From contig JAKAFB010000005.1 of NCBI GenBank assembly GCA_021818105.1, positions 1 to 64,000 on the forward strand: a stretch of DNA of 64,000 nt, in the 5' to 3' direction. Position numbers and translations under genes: made by a program. Each line of letters begins with the position of its first letter. Within the stretch, counting starts at the first letter, position 1. This DNA is from Acidobacteriota bacterium. Lineage in GTDB: Bacteria; Acidobacteriota; Terriglobia; Terriglobales; Acidobacteriaceae. A model generated the notes under the pieces. It had not been told where the DNA came from, did not search any database, and was given only the letters and a program-made list of their open reading frames with translations. Positions 1-8,421 of the stretch are shown piece after piece.

Positions 1-1673
1 TGGCCGGTGGGCTGATCGCGCTCCGCTGCGGCGAGCGGCTCGCCGGCAAGGAAGGCGCGAAGTTCTTCGTCAGAATGGCGCTGGAACCAGACGCGCAGGT
101 TTTCGTCGCCGTGGCGCGTGGTGAGGTACTCGCGTAAAAGGCGCTCAATGGCGTCGGGCACAAGCGGTGCAGGGCAGCGATATCCGACTGGACGTGCGAT
201 GCGTGAGTGTTGGCCGACGGCTCCACCGAGGCAGAAGTAGTAAGCATCGGTGAGCTGGCCGTCATGCTTGATCTTTTTGCCTTCGATGCCGATGTCGGCT
301 ATCCAGTGCTGGCCGCAGCTATTGGGGCAACCGGTGACGTGGAGGCGGAGCTGCTGATCGAACTGGGGAAGGCGTTCTTCAAGCTCTTCAACAAGCCAGC
401 GTGTGAAGCCCTTGGTCTCAGTGATGGCGAGCTTGCAGAATTCTGTGCCGGTACAGGCGATGGCGCCGCGCCAGAAATTGGATCCAGCAACGTGCAGACC
501 GATCTTGCCGAGTTCGCCGGCAAGGTCGGCAGATTTCTGGTAGGGAACGTTGATGAAGAGAAGATTTTGTGAGACGGTGGCGCGGAGATCGCCGGTGCCA
601 TAGCGCTCGGCGAGGTCGGCGGCTGCTTCGAGTTGATCGCCAGTCAAGCGCCCACGCAGCACGGATGCGCCTACGTAGCTGAGGCCGGGCTGACGCTGCG
701 GATGGATGCCGACGTGGTCGCGGAGTGTTTCGTTGGGTATCTGCTCGGGTACGCCAGGTAGAAGGGCGAAGTCAAGCCGTGACTGGAGCTCTGCGCGGAA
801 GGTTTCAGGTGTCCAGCCCTCTTTTAAAAAGAGATATTTGAGGCGGGCGCGGTCGCGGCTTTCGCGTAGATGTTGCTGGTCGCGGAAGATTTCCGCAACA
901 GCGCGCACGACGCGTAGTGCCTGATCGGGCAGGATGAATGCGGCGACGGGGATGGCGAGGTGTGGCTCCTTGGAAAGGCCGCCACCGACGCGCAGCGTAT
1001 AGCCGACGGTGCCGTTGTGCTCGGCCGGTGTGAGCGCAACGTCATTAATCTCAGGATAGTTGCACCATGACGGGCAGCCGGTGACGGAGATCTTGAACTT
1101 GCGCGGGAGATTACGGAACTCCGGGTTGCCGGAGAGCAGGCGCGAGATCTCGATGGCGAGTTGGGATGAGTCAATGAGTTCGTCGGCATCGACTCCAGCG
1201 AGCGGGCAGCCAGTAACGTTGCGCACGACGTCGCCGCAGGCACCTTTGGGCGATAGTCCGACGGCGCTGAGCGCGTCGACGATCTCAGGCAGTGACTCGA
1301 TGGTGAGCCAGTGGAGCTGAATGTTCTGGCGTACGGTGATGTCGGCAATGTTGCGCGCATATTTGCGCGTAAGGCCGGCAATGACGCGTAGCTGATGCGC
1401 GGTGAGGATACCGTTGGGGATGCCGATGCGCATCATGAAGTAGTCGGATGTGACGCCTTCACCGCCTTTGCCGCCGGTTGCGCCTGCGCCGTCACCTTGC
1501 GTGTAGATGCCCCACCACTTGAAGTAGCTGGAGGCCCACTCGGATGTGACGCTGGCGCGGCCCTCTCGGGCGAAGGCGCGTACCTCGTCAAAGGCGTCCC
1601 AGGGGTTCTTCTCGCGCTTGAGGCGCTCGGCACGCTGGGCCTTTGTCTCTCTCACCTGCACTGCTTCAGTCAT
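1..1673 (-). CDS. Ferredoxin-type nitrite/sulfite reductase, partial at left edge
   Basis: Siroheme/4Fe-4S reductase that carries out the six-electron reduction of nitrite to ammonia or sulfite to sulfide in the cytoplasm. I translated the minus strand by hand: the frame stays open for 557 codons and runs off the window, so the C-terminus is missing. Seen: an N-terminal FKWWGIYTQ motif typical of the family, a first half-domain with TGCPLAGV and TGCPSWCN, and the cluster-binding cysteines C-x5-C (ACTGTEFC) and C-x3-C (TGCPNSCGQ) in the second half. The ATG at 1673 follows an AAAGG ribosome site at normal distance. The residues do not let me decide between nitrite and sulfite as the true substrate. 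The leader carries a terminator-like hairpin (1703-1730), suggesting attenuation. Confidence 0.9.
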   Translation of the reverse strand, partial: MTEAVQVRETKAQRAERLKREKNPWDAFDEVRAFAREGRASVTSEWASSYFKWWGIYTQGDGAGATGGKGGEGVTSDYFMMRIGIPNGILTAHQLRVIAGLTRKYARNIADITVRQNIQLHWLTIESLPEIVDALSAVGLSPKGACGDVVRNVTGCPLAGVDADELIDSSQLAIEISRLLSGNPEFRNLPRKFKISVTGCPSWCNYPEINDVALTPAEHNGTVGYTLRVGGGLSKEPHLAIPVAAFILPDQALRVVRAVAEIFRDQQHLRESRDRARLKYLFLKEGWTPETFRAELQSRLDFALLPGVPEQIPNETLRDHVGIHPQRQPGLSYVGASVLRGRLTGDQLEAAADLAERYGTGDLRATVSQNLLFINVPYQKSADLAGELGKIGLHVAGSNFWRGAIACTGTEFCKLAITETKGFTRWLVEELEERLPQFDQQLRLHVTGCPNSCGQHWIADIGIEGKKIKHDGQLTDAYYFCLGGAVGQHSRIARPVGYRCPAPLVPDAIERLLREYLTTRHGDENLRVWFQRHSDEELRAFLAGEPLAAAERDQPTG

Positions 1674-1690
1674 CCATTCACCTTTGCCGT

Positions 1691-1730
1691 AAAAATAAAA
1701 ATCCCGCGGCAGCTATGGCTGCATCGCGGG
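1691..1730 (-). terminator. Terminator-like hairpin in the leader of the reductase gene (possible attenuator)
   Basis: Read on the minus strand, CCCGCG and CGCGGG flank an inner GCAGC/GCTGC pair around a CATA loop (1730 to 1703), followed at once by a U-rich run ATTTTTATTTTTA (1702-1691). It lies only about 20 bases before the start codon at 1673, so it would stop transcription of the reductase unless bypassed. The plus strand has no T-run, so it does not serve the rightward direction. I could not identify a convincing anti-terminator arm or match the upstream 70 bases to a riboswitch class I know. Confidence 0.65.
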
Positions 1731-2095
1731 CATTCAGAAACCTCGGAGATTATTTCAGTCGTTTAGACCCAGGTCACCTGTGCGCGCGAAGCGGCGTACA
1801 GCGGCGACAACAGGGACGACCATGCATAGCTAAATATTCGCAGGAGAGAAGTGAAAAAGCAACAAGGAATTAGCAGGAGCGTTGCGGAGTGATGCAGCGC
1901 CGGGCGCATACGACCTGCAATCCGTACTGTTTATTGAGTGTTGCGCGTCTTCTCGATTTTGCAGTGGAGGGAGTATTTTCTCTTCCCGAGCGTTTGCAAA
2001 ATCACGATGTGCCGCGCATCACTGCTGCGCGCGGCTGGCAGCGGTATATCATATTTGGCTGCCTATGTTCGGATGGATGCAGTGGGGTGGGAGTC
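1731..2095. other. Divergent intergenic region, no gene seen
   Basis: This stretch separates the leftward reductase gene and its leader hairpin from the rightward DUF362 gene. It must hold both promoters. The open frames in it have no recognisable product, and the frame leading into the DUF362 gene extends upstream, but the Tat-type start at 2096 fits better. No tRNA or repeat is visible. Confidence 0.5.
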
Positions 2096-3112
2096 ATGCC
2101 CGAGGCGCGCATCACGAGCCGGCGAAGTTTTCTGGCGAACTGCATTGGCGGAGCCGTGGGCATGGCTGCTGCGGTACCGGACACAGTTGAAGCAGCATCT
2201 CAATTTGCAAATCAACATCAGGCACGAGTAGTGGTTGCGCAGGATGCGCGGCTGCGTGACGCTGGCGGCAGTGTGGATGACGAACGCGTGCTCGGCCTGT
2301 TGGACAGGGCGATGATGAGCCTGGCTGAGGTCGATGAGCCACTGCATCCATGGAACAGCCTTGTGAGGCCCGGGCAGATGGTCGGCATCAAGGTGAACAC
2401 GCTGGGTGGTCGCGGACTCTCAAGCAATGTGCAATTAGTGGGAGCTATCTGCGAACGGCTGCTGGGCGCGGGCGTGCGCGCACAGCAAATTGTGGTTTGG
2501 GATCGTGACAGCGCAGAGCTTGAGCGCGCTGGTTTTCGCATTCGCACGGGAGGTAATCAGGTGCAATGCTATGGCACGGACCGCGCGGGCTATGAAGAAG
2601 ACCTTGTGTCCTTTGGCGCGGTGGGCAGCAGGTTGTCGCGGATTCTGACGCAGCGCTGCGATGTGCTGATCAATGTACCAGTGCTGAAGGATCACGACGG
2701 TGCAGGCGTGACGATTGCGCTGAAAAACATGTACGGCGTCATCCACAATCCGAACAAGTATCACCCGAATGGATGTGATCCGTACATTGCAGACGTGAAT
2801 ATGCTGTCGGAAATTCGCAGCAAGCTTCGGCTGACTATATGCGATGCGACAACTGCCTGCTTTGAGGGCGGACCGAGTTATAAGCCGGAGTTCGCCTGGC
2901 AGCACAACGCGGTGCTGGTTGCACAGGATCCAGTGGCGCTGGACACGATTGGATGGCAGGTAATCGAGCGCAAGCGCGCTGAGAAGGGATTGAAAGCGCT
3001 TGATGTCGAAGGCCGTGCGCCGCGCTATATCGCCACGGCAGCGGATGCAGCGCACAGACTGGGCGTGAACATTTTGAAACACATTACGCTGGTTGAGGTG
3101 GAGGCGGTGTAA
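2096..3112 (+). CDS. DUF362 family protein with Tat-type signal
   Basis: 338 residues. The start is set at the ATG preceded by GGTGGGAG, because the protein then opens with a twin-arginine leader (TSRRSFLANC, then a hydrophobic stretch ending in AAAVPDTVEAA); an open frame continues 69 codons upstream but adds nothing recognisable. The body matches the DUF362 family: VGIKVNTLGG, the central CDVLINVPVLKDH, the ALKNMYGV segment and PVALDTIGW near the end. Family function is unknown; some members carry Fe-S clusters but I see no ferredoxin motif here. It is the first gene of a tight three-gene rightward set with the radical SAM gene 11 bases downstream, so a shared role and an envelope location are inferred. 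Confidence 0.85.
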   Translation: MPEARITSRRSFLANCIGGAVGMAAAVPDTVEAASQFANQHQARVVVAQDARLRDAGGSVDDERVLGLLDRAMMSLAEVDEPLHPWNSLVRPGQMVGIKVNTLGGRGLSSNVQLVGAICERLLGAGVRAQQIVVWDRDSAELERAGFRIRTGGNQVQCYGTDRAGYEEDLVSFGAVGSRLSRILTQRCDVLINVPVLKDHDGAGVTIALKNMYGVIHNPNKYHPNGCDPYIADVNMLSEIRSKLRLTICDATTACFEGGPSYKPEFAWQHNAVLVAQDPVALDTIGWQVIERKRAEKGLKALDVEGRAPRYIATAADAAHRLGVNILKHITLVEVEAV

Positions 3113-3123
3113 GGAGGCGTGCA

Positions 3124-4368
3124 ATGCAAGAAAATTGCTCCTCAAGCAGATTGAACGAAGCGCAGGCTATGTTGCCGGCAGGAGCTCTGACTGATGAGTC
3201 GAATGCGAACAAGCCGCTCACGGCTCCGTTGGACAGGCGGGCATTCTTGATGTGCGCGATGTCCGTCGGTGCAGCGGGAAGTCTGCATCGATTTACCGAG
3301 CCGCTCTCCGCCGCGCCATTGCCAGCAGCGACGCCGACACAGAGCGATGCGCAGTTTGCCGTGGAGGCGCGGTTTTACGAGAAGCTGCCCAATAAGAAGG
3401 TGCAATGCAAGCTGTGTCCGCGCGGGTGCACGGTGGGCGATAAGGAGCGCGGATACTGCGGTGTGAGAGAGAATCGTGGCGGCGTGTATTACACCTTGGT
3501 GCACTCGCGCGTGTGCGCAGCGCACGTGGACCCGGTGGAGAAGAAACCTTTCTTCCACTATCTGCCGGGGACACTTGCCTTCTCCATGGCGACTGCGGGC
3601 TGCAACGTGGATTGTAAGTTCTGCCAGAACTGGGAGATTTCGCAGGCACGACCGGAGCAGGTGTCCGCGCAGTACATTCCGCCAAAGCGAGCGGCTGAGC
3701 TGGCGCTACAGTACCACTGCCAGACGATTGCCTACACCTACAGCGAGCCGGTTGTGTTTAGCGAGTTTGTGATGGACTCGGCGGATGCTGGCCACGCAGT
3801 GGGCGTTCGCAGCATTGTGGTTTCAAACGGTTACATTGCGCAGGATGCGCTACGCGAGGTGTACGGGCGTATGGATGCTGTGAAGGTCGACTTGAAGTCA
3901 TTTTCTGAGTCCTATTACCGTCGAGTGGTGTCGGGCGAGTTGAAGCCGGTGCTGGAAACGCTGGTGACGCTGCGCAAGCTGGGCAAGTGGAATGAGATTG
4001 TTTATCTGGTGGTGCCCACACTGAATGACAGCGACAGTGAATTCACTGAGATGGCGCGGTGGATTAAAGGGAACCTGGGAACGGACGTTCCAATTCATTT
4101 TACTCAGTTTCATCCGGATTATCTGCTGAGGAATCTGCCGATTACGCCGGTGGCAACGCTGGAGCGCGCGCGTGCAATCGCGATGTCTGAGGGGCTGCAC
4201 TTTGTGTACATCGGCAACGTTCCGGGGCATCCGGCGGAGAACACGTACTGCCCGCAGTGCAAGCGTATGCTGGTGCAGCGGGCCGGATTTGAGATCCGGC
4301 AGATGATGATTCGCAATGGTGCGTGCCCGTTCTGCAAGGCGAAGATTCCTGGCGTGTGGCACGCCTGA
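3124..4368 (+). CDS. AmmeMemoRadiSam system radical SAM enzyme
   Basis: 414 residues. Three cysteine regions are visible: an N-terminal CKLCPRGC...YCGV motif, the radical SAM cluster CNVDCKFCQNW (C-x3-C-x2-C, giving the 4Fe-4S/SAM site) and a C-terminal pair CPQC...CPFC that looks like a small metal knuckle. This is the layout of the PflA-like radical SAM proteins named after their AMMECR1 and Memo partners, and indeed the next gene encodes a Memo-AMMECR1 fusion. The N-terminus contains a twin-arginine-like motif LDRRAFLMC and a hydrophobic stretch ending in AAPLPAA around residues 35-70, which is unexpected for a radical SAM enzyme. The substrate and reaction are unknown. The gene starts at an ATG 11 bases after the DUF362 gene. 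Confidence 0.9.
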   Translation: MQENCSSSRLNEAQAMLPAGALTDESNANKPLTAPLDRRAFLMCAMSVGAAGSLHRFTEPLSAAPLPAATPTQSDAQFAVEARFYEKLPNKKVQCKLCPRGCTVGDKERGYCGVRENRGGVYYTLVHSRVCAAHVDPVEKKPFFHYLPGTLAFSMATAGCNVDCKFCQNWEISQARPEQVSAQYIPPKRAAELALQYHCQTIAYTYSEPVVFSEFVMDSADAGHAVGVRSIVVSNGYIAQDALREVYGRMDAVKVDLKSFSESYYRRVVSGELKPVLETLVTLRKLGKWNEIVYLVVPTLNDSDSEFTEMARWIKGNLGTDVPIHFTQFHPDYLLRNLPITPVATLERARAIAMSEGLHFVYIGNVPGHPAENTYCPQCKRMLVQRAGFEIRQMMIRNGACPFCKAKIPGVWHA

Positions 4369-4389
4369 GGGCGGGGACTGGATGTGCCT

Positions 4390-5943
4390 ATGAGCGTGCA
4401 GGTACGACTGAGAAGGTTGTGTATGACGGTGTTCTACTTCACTTTTGCAATGCTCGCAGTGCAGGATGTGGCATTTGGCGCTGCAAGGCAAAAGCTGCGG
4501 CCCACGGCGGTGGCAGGCAGCTTTTATCCGGCAGACCCGGCAGCGCTGATAGCGATGATGGACGAGATGCTGGCTCGGGTGGCAGAGCCGGAGATACAGG
4601 GGCAGATTTTGTCGGTGGTAGCTCCGCATGCAGGGTATCCATACTCTGGTCCAGTGGCTGCTTATTCGTATGCTGCCTTGAAGGGACGCAAGTATTCTCG
4701 TGTGGTTGTGATTGCGCCGTCGCACTACGAAGCGTTTGATTTCACCTCGGTATACGACGGCGACGGATATGTAACACCGCTGGGGACTATCCCGGTGGAC
4801 AAGAAATTTGCGAAGCAGTTGACGACGATGAGCTCGTCGATGCGATTGTCAGACCGAGGGCATGCGGCCACATCCAAAGGTGCCGAGCATGCACTGGAGG
4901 TTCAGTTGCCATGGTTGCAGCATGTGCTGGGCAGCTTTACGCTGGTGCCGATCATCATGGGCGATCAGCGCTATGAGAGCAGTCGCGCACTGGGGGCAGC
5001 TCTGGCGAAACTCATTCAACTCGATGATGGCGGTGCGCAGCCTGGAGCAGGCGGAACGCTAATTGTGGCAAGTTCGGACCTGTCGCACTATCACACGTAT
5101 GCCGAGGCGGAAAAAATTGACAAAAAGACGCTGCAGGCGTTGACGGAATGGGATTACTTCAACATGTCGCGCAACTTTGAGTCGCGCGTGTGGGAAGCCT
5201 GCGGCGGAGCGCCGATTGTGGCAGCGATGATTGCCACAGAGCGCATGGGCGCGAATCAGGCAAAACTGTTACGCTATGCGAACTCAGGAGATGTGACTGG
5301 CGACCGCTCGTATGTGGTGGGATATGGCGCGGCTGCGCTGGTGAAGGCTCCAGGAGAACAGGCGGTGGAAAAGCCTTACACACTGAGCGATGAGCAGAAG
5401 AATACTCTGCTTGGTGTGGCGCGGAAGTCGGTGACGACGGCGGTACGCGATGGGAGGTCGTATGATCCGGGGGCAGTACAGGACGCGGCGCTGAACGAGG
5501 AGCGGGGAGCGTTTGTGACGATCAAGGAAGCGGGCGACCTGCGCGGGTGCGTTGGATACACCGCGCCGGTGAAGCCGCTGTACATGACGGTGCGGGATAC
5601 GGCTGTACTTGCGGCTTTGCGCGACCCGCGATTTCCTCCAGTTTCGGTGCGGGAGTTGCCGAAGCTTGAGTACGAAATCTCAGTCCTGTCACCCCTGCGG
5701 CATGTGCGTGATGTACGGGAGATTGTTGTGGGCAAGCATGGGATCTACATGAAGAATGGTGATGCCGAAGGCCTGCTGCTTCCACAGGTGGCCGTGGACG
5801 AGCGCTGGGATCGGACAACATATCTTGAGCAAACATGCGGCAAGGCGGGTATGCCCCCAAATTGCTGGAAGGATCACGGAACGGACATATTCATGTTTAC
5901 TGCGGTTGTATTTGGTGAGCATCGGCCTGCGGCGCATCCGTAA
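4390..5943 (+). CDS. Memo-AMMECR1 fusion protein (AmmeMemoRadiSam proteins B and A)
   Basis: About 517 residues with two domains. Residues ~37-320 are a Memo (dioxygenase-like fold) domain: VAPHAGYPYSG (His80), PSHYEAF, SSDLSHYH and ACGGAPI, matching the His/His/Cys positions that bind metal in human MEMO1. Residues ~330-510 are AMMECR1, with the signature LRGCVGY and PPVSVREL. Often the two domains are separate genes. With the ATG at 4390 the protein opens with VRLRR, a hydrophobic run and AFGA, a plausible signal peptide; a GTG at 4384 and an ATG at 4423 with a better ribosome site (GAGAAGG) are alternatives. Its 3' end overlaps the convergent membrane gene by 47 bases. Biochemical role unknown. 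Confidence 0.9.
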   Translation: MSVQVRLRRLCMTVFYFTFAMLAVQDVAFGAARQKLRPTAVAGSFYPADPAALIAMMDEMLARVAEPEIQGQILSVVAPHAGYPYSGPVAAYSYAALKGRKYSRVVVIAPSHYEAFDFTSVYDGDGYVTPLGTIPVDKKFAKQLTTMSSSMRLSDRGHAATSKGAEHALEVQLPWLQHVLGSFTLVPIIMGDQRYESSRALGAALAKLIQLDDGGAQPGAGGTLIVASSDLSHYHTYAEAEKIDKKTLQALTEWDYFNMSRNFESRVWEACGGAPIVAAMIATERMGANQAKLLRYANSGDVTGDRSYVVGYGAAALVKAPGEQAVEKPYTLSDEQKNTLLGVARKSVTTAVRDGRSYDPGAVQDAALNEERGAFVTIKEAGDLRGCVGYTAPVKPLYMTVRDTAVLAALRDPRFPPVSVRELPKLEYEISVLSPLRHVRDVREIVVGKHGIYMKNGDAEGLLLPQVAVDERWDRTTYLEQTCGKAGMPPNCWKDHGTDIFMFTAVVFGEHRPAAHP

Positions 5944-8269
5944 CAGATGCGTGTGCGCACAAGCTCGCCAGGGCCAGTAGAAGAGCAGGCGTGATCCCCA
6001 CGATGGTTGCCAGCCATGCGGTTTTCCAAAAGCCAAAAAGGGGAATGAAGAAGCCAGAGATCAAGAGAGCCCCAACGCAACCACCGAGCAGATCGAGCGC
6101 GTAGAGTAGACCGGCGCCGGTGCGTGCAATGTCTTGGCCGAGATAGATCTCAGTTGCGATGGGAAACTGATAGCCACCAGGGAGAGCGCAGAGGAATGCA
6201 AGAAGCGGAAAAGCGATTTGTGCGATCCACCCTGATGCCTGTGTGCCTGACGTTTGTGCAAGTGCTGCGACGCAAAGAAGCAGAACCGGGGCGGCAAGGG
6301 CAAGGAGGATCTGGATAAAAGCCGCGCGGCGCAAGAGGCTCTTCGGAGGCTGGGCGCGGCGGCGTGCCACACTGAGCCAAGTGCCAAAGGCAATGCCTGC
6401 CATGCACATGCCGATGAGCACAGCGAGCTGGCTGTACACATATCCGTAGACTGACTGGAAGGAGAGCAGGATGAGGAGTTGCAGTGTCATGAGTGTGTAG
6501 CCGGTGGCAAAGACGGACCATAGGCCCGTGCTGCGCACATGTCCTGTGTGTATGATGCGCTGGGAGGCTGGCAAAGCCAGGAAAAGGGAAAGTGCAAGGA
6601 TGAGAGAGAGCATAGGAGTGAAGGAAATCTCTGAACCCCTGATCAGAAGCAGCGTATACGCGGATTTGAATTGCGTGCTCCAAAGGACAGTGCTGAAGTA
6701 ATAGGCGACAGGCGTGAAATCGCGATTGGTAGGCGTGCCGGGCAAGGGCTGAAGCAAGTCGTGGATCTGTGCCATGCGGTCAGGCGTCATGCGGAAGGGT
6801 ATGAAATATTCGCGAACATATTGTGTTTGCAGCATGCGCTGCTGAAGGCGAGTGATGAGGAGTTGAGGGTCTTCAGAGAGAGTGCCGGGTTGCGTTGAGG
6901 CGAAGATGTGAAGTGAGCCTCCGGGGATGACAGCGATGTAAGGGAAAACAGCGCGCAATGTGCCGTGGATGCATCGGAGGAAGTCGGCAAGGCGGGGGCT
7001 GATGTAGTCCTCCGACGCTGTGAGCTGCAAGGCGAGCAGGCCAGCGGGAGTGAGGCGTTCGCGCGTGGACTGAAAGAACTCGACAGTGTAGAGGCGATTG
7101 AGCATGGCAGTCTGAGGATTGGGCAAGTTGACGATGATCACATCGTAGCGTCGCGGAGACTGCTTGACGAAGAGTCTGCCATCCATGAGGTGAACGTGAA
7201 CACGTGGGTCGGCAAAGGCACGGAATGCCTGTACCGGGAAGAAACGTTGATAAACAGTGATGAGCGATGGATCAAGTTCGGCGTAGTCGATGCTCTCAAC
7301 GGTGGGATGCTTCAGCGCTTCAACGATGCTTCCGTTGATGCCCCCGCCGATAAGCAGGACGTGCCGGGGAGCAGGATGTTCCATAAGAGCATAGTGGACG
7401 GACTCCTCAGCTGACGCGATATCGGGCACGTTGGCGATAAGCGATCCATTGTCATAGATGCTGTGCATGCTGCCGCTATCCACGATGGTGAGCTTGCCGT
7501 AGATGGAGTCGTGGGAGCCAAGGATGCGGAAGCCGGGCCAGATTCGCTGTTGCGAAGATACTTCAAGAAGCGGAGCGATGCGTACTAGCAATGGCAGGGC
7601 AAGCAGCAGTGTTGCACATGCGATTGCCAGAGATCTTCGAAGATTGGTCTGCAGCAGCAGGCATGCGGCTACGCAGAGATTGGAGAGCGAGACCAGGAGC
7701 GAAATCTGGAAGGAACCGAAGATGCGCAGAAGAAGGATGCTTGTGACTATGCCGGCGAGGCCGGAGCCTGCTGTCTCCAGCAGATAGGAAGTGCTGGTGG
7801 CGAGCCTGCCCGAGACATGCATCTGTTTCTGATAATGGCGAACGGCAAGTACAAACGCCGATCCTGACGCTGCGCAGAAGATGCTTAGGCAGAGGAGCGA
7901 GATGAGCAGAACGGTGACGGGGCCGAGTGCTTCACCGGGCACTGTGTGAAGAAAGACGCGCGCGGATCGTAGCACCCATACCGTGAATGGAAGCGTGAGG
8001 CCACATAGGATTTGCGCGAGTGCAACGGCGAGGTGAGGAGAGCGAAGACGGTCTGCAAAGAGACCGGTGATGGTACTACCAGTGGCCGTCCAGAGGAGCC
8101 AGGAGGCAAGCATGATGCCCATAGAGAGCTCGTTGCCACTGAAGAGAAGCATGAGCTCCCGCATGAGGACAACCTGACCCAAAACTGCAGTGACGCCGAC
8201 GAGGACAGGAATGACCCAAGGCGCGATGGCTGTAGGCTGTAGCTGCGGGCTTGAGCCTGCTGGCGTCAT
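5897..8269 (-). CDS. Integral membrane protein with spermidine-synthase-like methyltransferase core
   Basis: 790 residues: roughly seven membrane helices (residues ~15-235), a soluble spermidine-synthase-like Rossmann domain (~240-500) and six or so further helices to the C-terminus. The cofactor loop is intact (LLIGGGINGS) and is followed by the acidic YAELDPS motif. The segment that in true spermidine synthases carries the catalytic aspartates (VDSSDP-like) reads IIVNLPNP here, with asparagine at both aspartate positions, so aminopropyl transfer is doubtful. The C-terminal half contains TGAGLLYALDLLGG, typical of these multi-spanning 'fused' proteins. It converges on and overlaps the Memo-AMMECR1 gene by 47 bases; a functional link to that module is inference from position only. 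Confidence 0.82.
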   Translation of the reverse strand: MTPAGSSPQLQPTAIAPWVIPVLVGVTAVLGQVVLMRELMLLFSGNELSMGIMLASWLLWTATGSTITGLFADRLRSPHLAVALAQILCGLTLPFTVWVLRSARVFLHTVPGEALGPVTVLLISLLCLSIFCAASGSAFVLAVRHYQKQMHVSGRLATSTSYLLETAGSGLAGIVTSILLLRIFGSFQISLLVSLSNLCVAACLLLQTNLRRSLAIACATLLLALPLLVRIAPLLEVSSQQRIWPGFRILGSHDSIYGKLTIVDSGSMHSIYDNGSLIANVPDIASAEESVHYALMEHPAPRHVLLIGGGINGSIVEALKHPTVESIDYAELDPSLITVYQRFFPVQAFRAFADPRVHVHLMDGRLFVKQSPRRYDVIIVNLPNPQTAMLNRLYTVEFFQSTRERLTPAGLLALQLTASEDYISPRLADFLRCIHGTLRAVFPYIAVIPGGSLHIFASTQPGTLSEDPQLLITRLQQRMLQTQYVREYFIPFRMTPDRMAQIHDLLQPLPGTPTNRDFTPVAYYFSTVLWSTQFKSAYTLLLIRGSEISFTPMLSLILALSLFLALPASQRIIHTGHVRSTGLWSVFATGYTLMTLQLLILLSFQSVYGYVYSQLAVLIGMCMAGIAFGTWLSVARRRAQPPKSLLRRAAFIQILLALAAPVLLLCVAALAQTSGTQASGWIAQIAFPLLAFLCALPGGYQFPIATEIYLGQDIARTGAGLLYALDLLGGCVGALLISGFFIPLFGFWKTAWLATIVGITPALLLALASLCAHASVTDAPQADAHQIQPQ

Positions 8270-8377
8270 GTTGCGTGCGCGGGTTTGTCCGCGCGGTCTC
8301 CTCTTACAAGAAGGAGTATAGGAGAGATTGAGAATGCAGGATGTGATGCAGAGCAGGATGGGCAGAGAGGCAGGACG

Positions 8378-8409
8378 GGGCCGCTGCTCACATACAGAAG
8401 CAGCGGCCC
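8378..8409. terminator. Hairpin downstream of htrA
   Basis: An 11-base perfect stem, GGGCCGCTGCT (8378-8388) with AGCAGCGGCCC (8399-8409), loop of 10. It lies just past the stop of the htrA-like gene and before the start region of the membrane protein gene. There is no clear T-run on either side, so it may act as a weak or Rho-assisted terminator or as a 3' stabiliser. Confidence 0.5.
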
Positions 8410-8421
8410 GAGGGTTGATGA

